A DNA stretch of 64,000 bases from Mercenaria mercenaria (Eukaryota; Mollusca; Bivalvia; Venerida; Veneridae), in contig NC_069367.1 in assembly GCF_021730395.1 (NCBI RefSeq), positions 70,355,501-70,419,500 of the forward strand. The letters run 5' to 3'. Below, in pieces: positions 37,865-49,760 of this stretch. The position numbers were made by a program, and so were the translations under genes. The stretch's first letter is position 1, and each line of letters opens with the position of its first letter. The notes under the pieces were generated by a model. The model searched no databases and was not told where the DNA came from. It was given only the letters and a program-made list of their open reading frames with translations.

Positions 37865-38356
37865 CAAGAGCACCGCCTTGCGGGTGCTGACGCTCATCTG
37901 ATTTTTTTTGTATAATAGAAATATTGTCCTACCCATGATTTTCTAAGTCTAAAAAGGGCCATCATTCTTGCAAAAAGCAGGATAGAGTTATGTTTCTTGA
38001 TGTACAGTGTCCACTTATGATGGTGAAAAACTGTTGCAAGTTTTAAAGCAATAGCTTTGATAGTTTATGAGAAAAGTTGACTTAAACATAATACTCAACC
38101 AAGAAAATGATTTTCTAAGTCCAAAAGGGGCAATAATTATTGCAAAACGCAGGATGGAGTTATGTTGCTTGCTGTACAGGGTCAGCTTATGATGGTGAAC
38201 AAGTATTCCAAGTTTCAAAGCAATAGCTTTGATAGTTTAGGAGAAAAGCTGAACTAAACATAAAACTTAACCAGGCAACGCCGACGCCGACGCCGACAAC
38301 CGCTCAAGTGATGACAATAACTCATCATTTTTTTTCAAAAAATCAGATGAGCTAAA
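37865..38356. mobile_element. Inverted-repeat element with internal 172-bp duplication
   Basis: Begins AACAAGAGCACCGCCTTGCG with CTCATCTGATTTTTTT and ends AAAAAATCAGATGAG, an inverted pair bounding about 450 bp. Inside, GATTTTCTAAGT recurs at 37937 and 38109, and TCAAAGCAATAGCTTTGATA (itself palindromic) occurs twice. (GCCGAC)n lies at about 38277-38298. No coding capacity. Confidence 0.65.
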
Positions 38357-38359
38357 AAT

Positions 38360-39700
38360 GAAACAAGAGACATGTTATGTCAAAGAAACGAACTTTAAAG
38401 AAATGAGTGTTTTGTAACAGTATAGACAATCAACAAAAAATATATGGTTAACTTTAAACAAATTCACGAAGTAAATAAAACATTTTAATACAGTATAATA
38501 TATACAACAACGGGGTGTTGTCTTTACTGTAGTAACATGTGTCGATTTTTAAAGTTATGGCAGTTACGTGAAAAAAAGTTTTACAGCAAGGAAATCTGGT
38601 TAATCAACCAGATCTTGAATTGTGTGAATTGTGCTTAAAACGTTTCATACACATTCTTTTTACAAATAAAAATTAAAAACTTGATGTCAACTTGTATCAA
38701 AATTTCTATGTGCTATCGGACACACACATATTTACTTAACTACCAAAATAACGTCCTAACAAACGAAATAAAAGTGCCAACATGGTTGTTTACATTATGA
38801 AGAAAGTAAAAGCATAAAAACACATTCCAACACGTCTCACTCACTGGCACCATTTCAGAAAGACAATGCCACTGTACATGTTATACCCTATCCCTACCCC
38901 TAGGTATAATATAAGAACCATGGTCATGAACGGGAAAATATACTAACCCATTTCAATCGCGCATTTTTCACCTAAACGTTGTCTCACTTACTTACAGTTT
39001 TACGTTTTTACTGATCATTTATCTTTTTCTTTAACAAAACATCTAAGGTAAAAGTATATTAAAACACCAGTAAAATTTACCCAACATACAAATTTCAATC
39101 TTTTTCAAAAGTATTAAGTGATGGAAAAATCAATAATAAATATAACGAAAAGGAAGAATAGTGATGATTTATATTTTTATATCAAATGCTTTTCTTACAA
39201 AAGATCAAAGATCTTGTCCAAAGAATCTATATTACCGGTACCTCTTTTTTGCTTATACATTTTGTGTTTGGACTATGCTAAATAACATTCTATTAAATGC
39301 CTTTCCATTTTTATAAGTAAAGATCTTGACATAATTATATTTGGTTTACAGTGTATGTCACAGATTGTTCTAGAAAGACTTATTCTGTTTTCATCGATGC
39401 AAGTTAAAACACACTACTGTTCTGAAAGAAGCTGAAAAATAACTACCTAAAGGTTAAGAAATAAACAAGAACTGTCAATATGGATACTTTCCATAATGAA
39501 GCTATTGATATTGATCAACAATGTGAAGAATATATTATCCAGGATTAGTCATCAAATTTGTATTTGTTTTTGTGTCCTGTAATGCTGGCACAGCAGACAA
39601 AAGCAAATACACTGCTAAGCTGGTACTAACGCTGGTGTTTCAATTTTCTTGGTCAACAGAAAGAGTTTTCATTAATTGTTACCCAACAATCCTTTCCATA
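38360..39700. other. No recognisable gene
   Basis: AT-rich region without supported coding sequence; CTTACCGGTACC-like text at 39230 is isolated. Confidence 0.4.
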
Positions 39701-39879
39701 ATCTGCATCTCACTGACACTCATCTGCTTTACAAGTTTTCTCGGTTTCATCTACATCACTTCCAACCTCTCACCTGTCCACACACTCCTACAAACCATCT
39801 CACTGGTACCAATATATGTTCATAACTTCTCACCAGCCCCCTCAATCCTACAAGATGTCCCAGAGTCACCTTTCATTGC

Positions 39880-40530
39880 ATACCGTCTCACCAACCCTCT
39901 CACTCCTACATACTGTCTCGCTGTCAATTTCGTCATTGCATACATTCTGATTAGCCCTGTTACTCCTACAAACTGTCTCGCTGTCAATTACGTCATTGCA
40001 TACATTCTCATTAGCCCTGTCACTCCTACAAACAGTCTCACTGTCAATTTCGTCATTGCATACATTCCTATTAGCCCTGTCACTCCTACAAACTGTCTCG
40101 CTGTCAATTTCGTCATTGCATACATTCTCATTAGCCCTGTCACTCCTACAAACTGTCTCGCTGTCAGTTTCGTCATTGCATACATTCTCATTAGCCCTGT
40201 CACTCCTACAAACTGTCTCGCTGTCAATTTCGTCATTGCATACATTCTCATTAGCCCTGTCACTCCTACAAACTGTCTCGCTGTCAATTTGGTCATTGCA
40301 TACATTCTCATTAGCCCTGTCACTCCTACAGACTGTCTCGCTGTCAGTTTCGTCATTGCAAACATTCCCATTAGCCCTGTCACTCCTACAAACTGTCTCG
40401 CTATCAATTTCGTCATTGCATACATTCTCATTAGCCCTGTCACTCCTAAAAACTTTCTCGCTGTCAATTTCGTCATTGCATACATTCTCATTAGCCCTGT
40501 CACTCCTACAAGGTGTCTCGTTGTCACGCA
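39880..40530. repeat. 60-bp minisatellite, about 10 to 11 copies
   Basis: The unit starts CACTCCTACAAACTGTCTCG and continues CTGTCAATTTCGTCATTGCA, TACATTCTCATTAGCCCTGT. Units are 95% or more alike from 39961 to 40500, with older, degenerate copies upstream (39720-39960). Because 60 is a multiple of 3 and the unit has few stops, frames stay open on both strands: about 320 codons on plus (39572-40537) and about 230 on minus (40555-39866, repeating CRSDRANENVCNDEIDSETV). The minus reading is hydrophilic and regular, the plus reading hydrophobic. Without splice sites or homology I treat it as non-coding satellite. Confidence 0.9.
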
Positions 40531-40539
40531 CATCTAAGT

Positions 40540-42260
40540 CACCTTCATTTTGCATAAGTCAGACGGCAGCCTGGTATAAACGACTCAGAATATGGGACAA
40601 AATACTTTTTAACAAATGGTTTAGAGGTCATAATTTGCCCATATTATCCATTTTGAAGAAATTCATCATTCAAGCAATACTTCTCATCACTTGCTCTAGA
40701 ATAATTCGAACTTTTATTTCTTCAACTTTATCTTTACAACTATTGGCACAAATACTTGCAGTAGACACTTTACACAGGAGAAGGTGACATTGTAATACAG
40801 TCTTATGAATTTTCGTTAATCTCTATACCATACATTAAAATATGCGCTTTGCGCATATCTATATTCGGTGTATCTATTACATCAGAGATATTTTTTTGCG
40901 TGCAATCTGGAAGCTCATTATATAGATTTATATTGAAATGCTTGTTTTTCATAGAATACTTAAGTTACTAAGGCAGTACTAATAATAACTCTTTCAAACA
41001 TTGCCCAGCTTGATTACTAGTGCAAAATTATATTTCTAGATGCTTCAACACTTTTTTTCCTGATAAATACGCAGTTTATACTTATACACGTGTAGTTCTT
41101 GATTTCAATGTTATGTTGCTTAAAACTATACTGGCCCAAAAGCATTTTATGCAATAATATGCATCACGGACCTGAATAAAAATCTGAAAACAAAACATGA
41201 ATAAATATTTATTTTTAGTGGAAAAGGGGTCATAATTATGACTGAATCCATTTCACTCTTAATAAGCAAACGTTTTGCTTTTCAATGTTCCATTGAAATA
41301 TTTGAGTCAAATATACTTGGTTTTTTCATATTGAAAAATATCAAATGCATTATTTCGACAAATGAAAGCTTTCAAATATGGTTTTCACTAGTTTGGAACT
41401 ATAAAATGGGTAAAATTTGTTTAAACCTTCGAAAAGATATGAGTAAAATATCATTTGTTTCTTACATGACAATACTTTTACTAGTGAACACCAGCTGTTA
41501 CAGTTTCTTATACAACTCTGTTACTTTCCCTTGTCTTATTACCATAACATCAATATATTTCTTGCTTGAAATGTATTTTTACATTGTACTTTGTTCTTTG
41601 TTTAAACAATTTTCAAACTCTATTCATTTTTGGTTTCATTGTTTCTTTTTCCTATATTTGATTAGATAGTTTTCCTTTCTTTTCTTTTTTCTACATTTTT
41701 GTTTGCAAGCGAGAACTGTTACAATAAAAATATGATATAATGTGACTAACAATCTTATTGATTTTGAACAAATTTCTGATCATATTAGATGTTGGCGGAG
41801 AAGGGTTGTCAATAATGTCGTTGGCATTTTTCTTTTTGGGAAACAGTTACTTTTCAATTTCTTGTTATAATATGTTTGCTTTTTTTTTTTAATTTTTACT
41901 ATGTACTTAATTAATTAAATGAACAGAAATACGCTGTTTTGCCGCAGAATTATATTTTGCTGTAGTCACTGTATGACTTTATGTTCTGTCGCGGTAGCAT
42001 ATGACAAATAATCCAATCAGGAATCTGACCATCCGACTCTAATTATCTTACATTACCCCATGAAACAAATGAGTAGCATAAAAAGTTGAATATGATATTC
42101 TAGAGCAATGTTTGGTGTTATCTTAACCTACAGTACGTAGAACACATAAAAAATAAAAATTGCATGTTTTACTCACATCATCAAAGTAGGAAACCATATT
42201 TCTATTTTAACTACACATTAAGTAAAACGTGTGAAATGTCGTTTCTACAACGATTTAAAG
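40540..42260. other. No recognisable gene
   Basis: AT-rich. A 143-codon frame at 41238-41669 is of low complexity, rich in Phe, Ile and Ser as expected from base composition. Confidence 0.45.
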
Positions 42261-42272
42261 GGGTTTATTTTT

Positions 42273-43108
42273 ATGCCCCCGAAGGGAGGCATATTAGTTT
42301 TCAACTGTCCGTTCGTTCGTTCGCTAGTCACAACGTTAACTTTTTGCATGAAGGCACTTTACTCACGAACCACTAAACGCAGGCCCTTCAAACTTCACAT
42401 GCTGATAGTACTTATTAAGTATACGGTTTCTACTGACTTTGGAGTTACCACGTCAAAGGTTAAGGTCACAGGGGCCAACGTTAACTTTTTGCATGAAGGC
42501 ACTTTACTCGCGAACCACTGCACCCAGGACCTTCAAACTTCACATGCTGATAGTACTTATCGAGTACACCACTCATACTAACTTTTGGGTCACCAGGTCA
42601 AACGTCAAGGTCACAGGGGCCGATGTAAACTTGTTGCATGAAGGCTATTTACTCGCGAACCACTGCACCCAGGACCTTCAAACTTCACGTGCTGATAGTA
42701 CTCATCGAGTACACGACTCCTACTGACTTTGGGGTCACCAGGTCAAACGTCAAGGTCACAGGGGTCAACGTTAACTTTTTGCATGAAGGCATTTTACTCG
42801 CGAACCACTGCACCAAGTACCTTCAAACTTCACGTGCTGATAGTACTTATTGAGTACACGACCACTACTGACTTTGGGATCACCAGGTCAAAGGTCAAGG
42901 TCACAGGGCCCAATGTTAACTTTTTGCATGAAGGCACTTTACTCTCGAACCACTGCACCCAGGACCTTCAAACTTCACATGCTGATAGTACTTATTGAGT
43001 ACACGACCCCTTTTGAAATTTGGGGCACCACGTCAAAGGTCAAATTCACCAGGTCAAAGGTCAAGGCGCTGCGGGGGCATTTGTCACCATTAGTGACAGC
43101 TCTTGTTT
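42273..43108 (+). repeat. Tandem-repeat mobile element, exact 145-bp units
   Basis: Bounded by ATGCCCCCGAAGGGAGGCAT on the left and GCGGGGGCATTTGTCACCAT...GTGACAGCTCTTGTTT on the right. Between them GCATGAAGGC recurs at 42346, 42491, 42636, 42781 and 42926, a constant 145-bp step. Each unit has AGGTCAAA(G/C)GTCAAGGTCA, i.e. stacked AGGTCA half-sites. The leader has CCGTTCGTTCGTTCG. No transposase. The organisation parallels 4031-5490 although the unit sequence differs. Confidence 0.85.
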
Positions 43109-43239
43109 CTTCTACAATTTTACCTTTGTATCCCTTTTAGGACTGAATATTATTTTGTACGTTTGGACTTATTTAAACCATATTGGGATTTCTGACACAT
43201 CCATACTAGTGATTATTGGATGATTTGTTAGAAGTCGCA

Positions 43240-43540
43240 ACGTGTTTTATGCTTGCGCACGGTAGAGATTCATCTGACGGGGAAACCATTTGGAACATGA
43301 TATCTGGTAAGAGTGAGGCTGAGTGCTCAACATAAATCGGTTTAAGCTCCCTAGAGGTGTTTTGTCCAAGGCGATGCCTACTTATGTTCCTGTATCTGCT
43401 CATTTTGTCCTCATTATCAGTGTTTTGTTTTGTCTATGTCTTTCATGTTTGTCCATACCGGCACTGTTGTTAATTACAGATTGAGGAAACTGCGTTCTTG
43501 GAACGTGGCTTTCTTGTTGGATATTTATCCATGTTTTTTA
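43240..43540 (+). repeat. Dispersed repeat family F1, copy 3
   Basis: Shares GAGATTCATCTGACGGGG, AAGAGTGAGGCTGAGTGC, ATCGGTTTAAGCTCCC and GGAACGTGGCTTTC with the copies at 5570-6345 and 10185-10690. Confidence 0.6.
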
Positions 43541-44888
43541 ATATCCGTTCTTGAAAACGCACACAAAATGAAATTTAATCTTTATATTTATATTGTATAG
43601 CAGTTTGCTACAAACACTTGTTTTCCCATGAGTATCAGAAATTCGTGATACACGTTGACCTTTACAACATCTAGGTAGAACAGCAAATAAAAATCCGCTA
43701 ACGTGTTATCATAACTCACCTTCCGAAAAAGTACAGTGCCTGATATTATTTTGAAATATCTTCAAATTCAGTAAGAAAAAAAATCGCATAGTCGTATCGA
43801 TTCTGTTCCAAGCGTGATTGTCAGAAAAATTAATTTTAGCTATAACTGAATGTTTTGTTTAAACTTTTGATTGCTAACTGAAAGAATTTTTCGAAGTTTT
43901 ATCTAGCATAACTTCCCTTTGAGCAATTATTTTGGGTAAAGATGTACAGTCTGACTTTCAATGTTTGAAAAATGATATAAATCTTTAATCGTTTCCTATT
44001 TAATGAGAGTCTTTTTCTGTTATTTAGGTAAATAGAAACCATCAGTTACGGTGAGTTTCATTACGGACATTCTGAATAACTCAGAATGTGTTGTACCAAT
44101 GGATAATATAAATCAGACCATCTTTTGATTTAATACATAGTTATCATTCATTGTACGAGTTATCATCTGTCAACATCTATATTTAAATATATATGAGTGT
44201 CAGCTATATCATGTTAATCTTCATATATAGAAATGCTGTTATATATTTACCTCAATGTCATACTTCAAGTTTGTACCTTTGCATATCCCTTGGATGTTTT
44301 AATGTTGGCGTTTTTAAAAATTTCTATACCCTATGTATTTGGCCGAATAACCCCGGCCTTGAGGTGACCTTGTTTTTAAATTTTGTGTCCTTTTTATCAT
44401 TTCTTTATACCACAACTTATAGTTTTAACTGATGAGTACTCGTAATTGTGCATAAAACTAAATAAATTCAGAAAAACTAATAAATGGAACAAAATATCGC
44501 ATCCACCAGCATTCCTGTTTTATTCGATGTTTTTCAGTTGTTTATTTAAATAAAATGGTGAATTATATTCTAAAGTTTCACATTTGGATTGTCATTTTAT
44601 ACGGTAAAGAATATGAATAATCGGAAATGCTTTCAAAAATGTATAAAATTAAAGCCCTGAAAGGTTTGACAGCCAGTGGTTATTGATTGTTATTTCAACC
44701 GATACACCTGAAGAATTAACATTTCATTGTGCAAAGACCGGTCATGATTTAAAAAAATGTTGGTAGAGGTCCACTAGACAATGCTACACGCCAAATATCT
44801 AAGCTCTGTTTATTGTGGTTCAAGACAAGAACATTTTTAAAGGTTTTCTCTTTACAATTCTATGTAAAACTAAGTTTGCCCCAGGGTC
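43541..44888. other. No recognisable gene
   Basis: AT-rich, no supported coding sequence. Confidence 0.4.
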
Positions 44889-44932
44889 CCTAACCCTAAC
44901 CCTTAACCCTAACCCTAAACCCTAACCCTAGA
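44889..44932. repeat. Interstitial telomeric tract (CCCTAA)n
   Basis: About seven CCCTAA units, two of them with an extra base (CCCTTAA, CCCTAAA). The complement is TTAGGG, the metazoan telomere repeat. It lies about 270 bp left of pogo element B. Confidence 0.9.
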
Positions 44933-45723
44933 GCGGAGTGATTCCGTATATTTCGAATGTGAATATAAAGTCCATAATTATTCTAGAATCCGTTGCTGCT
45001 TGTTTTTGTTGTTTAAAACAGCAGTCCTCAGTTGCTCACACACTCACATCAGACCAAGATTATTAAAAATAAATATGGGACTATTTTTACACGTCCAGAA
45101 TATTTGTGTAATGCGGTAACATAGAAATAGAAGGACAACTCCTTCGTAGTTGATTTAGATCTATAGCCAGTTGCTAAAGCACTGGCTAAAAAGGATATAC
45201 TGGTCCAGTGCCTAAATTCGGACATTGCGTAAAAAATCGGACACCGTTAAAAAGCGCTTTAAGATCGTGATTTTTTACTGGAATGATCAGGATCGACGCA
45301 AACGAACGCCTTGGTGACAAGTTTTCACAACAGTGTATATAAATGTAAGTATTTACAAAGAAAATTACCCTCAAACATCCGCACTGCTAAAAGTAAACAT
45401 TGTGCGTCACGGGGGATGACGTCATACAGCGCGCGCCAGTAATTTGAGGTGCGACGAGGTACTGGTTTAATAAAAAAAAAATTCTGCCGTTTGCAGACGA
45501 CTCTTTTAATCAAATTAATCTAAACAGATGTGAAGCGCATGTTTTATAATTTTGTCCTACCATTGTTTTCTATTAATAAAAAAACAATCATTTCTTGTTC
45601 TATAAAAATTGATTTGATAGGTTAAATAATACCAACATTTTGCATACAAGGGAGGCAACTAATAAGACAAAATCGGCCAATTTTTCTTCTAGTTGTTCCC
45701 CTTCTGATCCCTGATAGTGTGGT

Positions 45724-48700
45724 ATGGCATACAGTTATAAAACAAGCTATGCAAAAGATGCTTTGGACCTGGCGGTAGGGGCAGTCCGTAGAAAATCCAT
45801 GTCAGTTAGACAGGCTGCAGTGGAGTACGGGGTTCCACGCTCAACCTTGCATGATCATGTGAGGCAGGTAAATGATAAGCCAGTAGGGACGAGAGGAAGA
45901 CGTAGAGAGCTCAGTGATGAAGAAGAGAGTGCCTTAGCTGGCCACCTTGTGTACATGGCTAACCAAGGAGTCCCGGCATCACGTAAAATTGTTCGGATGA
46001 AGGTCGTCGACATTTTAATGAATTCTGGTAAACAATAAAATAGAAATCTATATAAAAATAATGAATGTTTGAAACGAATTCAGTTTCTAATAGATAAAAT
46101 TCATAATAATTAATATTATGATAATGAAATAACAATATAATCTGAAAACTTGATCCCTTGGAATCATCGAGAACAATTCAAATAGTGATACTTGCAGACT
46201 CGGTTTGATTAAATCTGTTCATGAGCAGGTAATGGAAAATGCAACACTGCCCATGTACCCTAGCGCCGGCTTAATTAGTATTCGATCTCCAAATGTAAAT
46301 GAGTTGAAATCAATGATCCCGAAGGACCAGAAAATATAACAACAGTGAGAAGAAGTAAGGGCGACCTTTTACTGCCGCAACACAACACTTAACATAATAA
46401 TAAAAATATGTATACATGTATTTTAATATACACTTAGTCTAATGTGTTTTATCTCGATTGTGATGAAAGCTTCAAGCTCATTTGATACGACTTCAAGTCC
46501 GCTTCTGAAAAAAACAGAACTCGTGTCTACAGAGAAGTCATTGTCGTGAGCCCAATTGGGCTCGAACCTTTGACATCTGGATTGAGCGGCCCACACTTTA
46601 TCCACTGAAACCCCAATTGTGATGAAATATAATAATTAATACAAATGTAAACATTGAAATAGAAAATAATTACAGTAATTTTAATGATCATGTACTAAAA
46701 TAATGTCCATTTAGCGAAAGAATTATACAATAACAGGATCTGCGCACAGAGTGAATCTTTCATCCGGGCCTAGTGATAAGTGGTTCCGGAGCTTTTTAAG
46801 CCGGCACAAGCTCAGCGACAGATTGGCGGAAAACATGGACGCAGCAAGGGCATCAATGTCAACTGAGACAGTTATTGCTGAATTCTTTGATTTCTTCGAA
46901 AAGACCTCGGAAGAATATGGCATAAAAGATAAACCCGAGCAGGTAGTAAATGCAAATAATGAAATTGTTTTGCGGAAAGCTAGAACTGAAACATTTCGAA
47001 TGATCAATTGCATACCGTTGGTAATCTTAAGTCAAAAAGTGCTTAAGGTACTATTTAATAAAATCATCTTAATGCTATATTTAAGTTACTGTATCATTCT
47101 TGCAACTTACCTGGGTTTTTTTTGTTGTTGTTGTTTTTATTTATTTACAGCTCTGTTTAAAATACCGCTAAATTAACAATTAACCACTCGATCACGGAGG
47201 CATGCCAAGGCGACAAATAAATTAGCCGTTTTGGCGTATTCCAAGTGGTATGTTTTAGTGGGAAGTTTATCGTTCTGTCGTGCTCTTACACCAGGGCGCC
47301 AATATGCCTTACTTTTCGTATTGGCGCCCTGGTGTGAGAGTGTTACACAACATGTCAAAATTTCCGCATCAACACCCTTCCAGAGAGGTGAAATCGACTA
47401 CTTTATTTGTCGTTCTGGTGTAGAGGTACTCGACAATGTCGAAATGGCAGAAAAACGCATCAAATCAACTCTGATATTTTACTCTGTCTTTAGATATTCA
47501 ATTGCGACGAGACGGAATGGACAGGCAAAGAAAAATGCTCAACTAAGTTTATCGCACCGGTGGAGGGCCACGTATTTAAACGGCGGATAACATCAGGGGG
47601 ACATGTAACAGCACAGATATGTGTTTGTGCCAGCGGAAGATTCCTGCCTTCCCTCGTAATTTTTCAAGTATGTCAGTATGTCAGTTTCCCATTCGCACGT
47701 GGTCAAATACATTTGTTAATTTATATAACGTTCGCGGTGCATTTCACTAAAGAAGAGAATAATATACCTTTTTTTTCAGGGAAGTATACCACACAGGAGA
47801 ATCGAGGGTGTTCCAGAGTCATGGTTGTTTGCGGCTAGTGACACGGGTTTTATTAACACTGATATCTTTTATCAGTGGCTGGTAAAGTGCTTCATTCCAA
47901 ACTGTGGAAAAGCAAGGCCTTTGTTGTTGGTCATTGACAACCATGATAGTCATGTCTCCATCAACACAGTCAAGGCAGCTATCGAAAACGACATTGTACT
48001 ATTGGGGTTTCCTGGGCACACAACGCACATACTTCAACCACTAGATGTAAAGGTATGGTTTCAAATGTTTAACGATAATTCATATACAATGTAATCATAC
48101 TAGTACTGAAAAAAGGATTAAAACGTGAAAAATAACTTACCCAAGTATGAATGAGCCGCGCTTCTGGAGAACCAACATAGTGGCTTTGCGACCAGCATGT
48201 GGATACAGACCAGCCTGCGCATCAGCACAGTCTGGTCAGAATCCATGCTGTTCGCTTTCTAAGCCTACTGCAATTATAGAAACTGTTAGCGAACTGTATG
48301 TAACCTGACCAGACTGAGTGGATGAGCAGGCTGGTCTGAATCCATGCTGGTCGCAAACGCATTATGTAGGTTTTCCAATGGCGCGGCTCAAATATATTTT
48401 TATCTATATATAGATTTTTGGTCCGTTGAAGTCAAGATTTAATGCAATATGCAATAATCTTGGGCACACGAGTACAGCGGTGACAATCGGGAAGTCAAGA
48501 TTCCCAGGCATTCTTCGGCATGCCATTGACCTAACCACCCCTGCTTCCATACAGCGTGCATTTGAAGTCACCGGGCTCTGTCCAGTCAACAGGATGGCCA
48601 TTGATAGGTCGCAACTTATCCAGTCAACTTTCGTGTCACAGGAAGTAAACAATGGTATAAAGAAACACATTTCATTTTCTTTGTAATCTATTTTAAATAT

Positions 48701-49760
48701 ATTTATGTCTGCTATGTCTGAAATTTGTATATCAACCATGATAAACGTCAGAATTTAGAAATGTACAAAACCACACATCTTGAATATTAATTCGAAATGA
48801 TGACAAGGAAAGGTTTCATCATGGTTGTAATCAAGTCATTCGCACATTATACTTACAAGTGAATTAAATGATTCTTATAATTTTTCAGAAAAAGAGACAG
48901 CAGCCCCTGAGACATGCCCGACTTGTGGTAATTTTACAGTAAACCCTTTGGTTGTAAAAGGCATTGTTCCGGAGTGTTTGGGGAAAATTCTGTTGCCCCC
49001 GCCTGTGAAACCGTTAGACGAAAAGAAAAAGTCTAAAAGAAAAAGGGTCGAACGTGGTCGTGTTCTCAGCACTACAGAAATGCTTAATGAACTGAAGGTA
49101 TAATACAACATTTTGAACGCCGTGCGAGATTCTCCTTTCTTTAATTTTTCCTGCCTTCCTTGTTAAAGCCATTTCGTGATTTTGTACATTCCAATACCAT
49201 ATTTAACATCTACACAATTATTTTCTGATTTTTAAACGCGATGTCATTTGCCTTTCTTGTTGACTTTCAGTTTAGATTATGTTTTCAGGAACGTGAAAAA
49301 CAAGAGGAGGAGAAAAGAGTCGCCATTGAACGTCGGAAGAAGGAGGCAGAAGAAAGGAAAGTAAAGAAGGCAGAAGGCAGCAGAGATAGAAGAACGGCGA
49401 ATTAGAAAAGACGCGGAGAAGGCCGAGAAAGCGGAGAAAAGAAAGAAGGAGGATGAAGAAAAAGAGGCCAGAAAAAGACTGAGAGAGGAGAAAAGACAAG
49501 AGAAAGCTAGGAAGAAGGCGTCTGGGAAACCAGACGTGGCTGCTATTATGGCATCGTCTTTTGTGTGTGATATATGTGGAGAGTGTGGGCGTGTGGATGA
49601 TGAAGATAATGGAATAGCTTGGTATGGTTGTGATGGGTGTGATAGGTGGTATCATGATTGTTGTTTAAGTATAAGCGAGTTATGGTATGTGAGAACTAGT
49701 CTGAATGAAGAGTCTGAATGGTTTTGTTAACTTTGTAAGCCTGCAGTATATGAAGAATAG
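45724..49760 (+). CDS. Seven-exon pogo-type transposase with PHD finger (element B)
   Basis: Cut-and-paste transposase acting in the nucleus on the element's inverted ends. Exons: 45724-46027, 46737-46942, 47494-47667, 47780-48052, 48414-48654, 48889-49097 and 49289-49760, all with GT/AG and matching phases. Domains in order: psq-type helix-turn-helix (RQAAVEYGVPRSTLHDHV), CENP-B-type half (GPSDKWFRSFLSRHKLSDRL), DDE/D core (IFNCDETEWTGKE; LLLVIDNHDSH; THILQPLDVKIFGPLKS), zinc knuckle (ETCPTCGNF), basic stretch (KKSKRKR, possible nuclear signal), Lys/Glu coiled coil, and PHD finger (CDICGECG, WYGCDGCDRWYHDCC, WFC.LC). About 625 codons. Two defects: a frame shift in the coil near 49375-49382, and TAA (49728-49730) between the last two PHD cysteines. 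The PHD finger could read histone H3 tails; that is inference. Confidence 0.88.
46150..46375 (+). repeat. Dispersed repeat family F2, copy in element B intron 1
   Basis: Blocks TTTGATTAAATCTGTTCATG, CCCTAGCGCCGGCTTAA, GATCCCGAAGGACCAGAAAA and a TACTGCCGC end match 9815-10025 and 23755-23960. Confidence 0.7.
46540..46612 (-). repeat. tRNA-like remnant (SINE head or tRNA pseudogene)
   Basis: On the minus strand, TTTCAGTGGATAAAGTG resembles an A box and AGGTTCGAGCCCAA a B box, about 35 bp apart. Stems are imperfect. It lies in an intron of element B. Confidence 0.55.
47283..47340. repeat. 22-bp-arm hairpin
   Basis: Arms at 47283-47304 and 47319-47340 pair with one mismatch (core ACCAGGGCGCCAATA) around a 14-base loop, in intron 2 of the element B transposase. 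Confidence 0.9.
48152..48390. mobile_element. 239-bp MITE in element B intron 4
   Basis: Ends TGAGCCGCGC and GCGCGGCTCA are perfect inverted repeats, extended with mismatches to about 22 bp. Inside are further inverted pairs: CGACCAGCATG against CATGCTGGTCG, and GACCAGCCTGC against GCAGGCTGGTC. The whole is close to a long palindrome, as in foldback MITEs. It sits between the QPLDVK and IFGPLK exons, and element A has no intron there. Confidence 0.85.

Noticed and set aside
39572-40537. Long plus-strand frame of 321 codons as a protein gene
   Set aside because: Most of it is the 60-bp minisatellite, which stays open in several frames on both strands; no start context, splice site or homology supports it.
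41238-41669. 143-codon frame as a membrane protein
   Set aside because: Composition (Phe, Ile, Ser, Leu) is what AT-rich DNA gives by chance, and no family motif is present.
49272-49655. Minus-strand frame of 127 codons
   Set aside because: Antisense of the element B coiled-coil exon, for the same reason.
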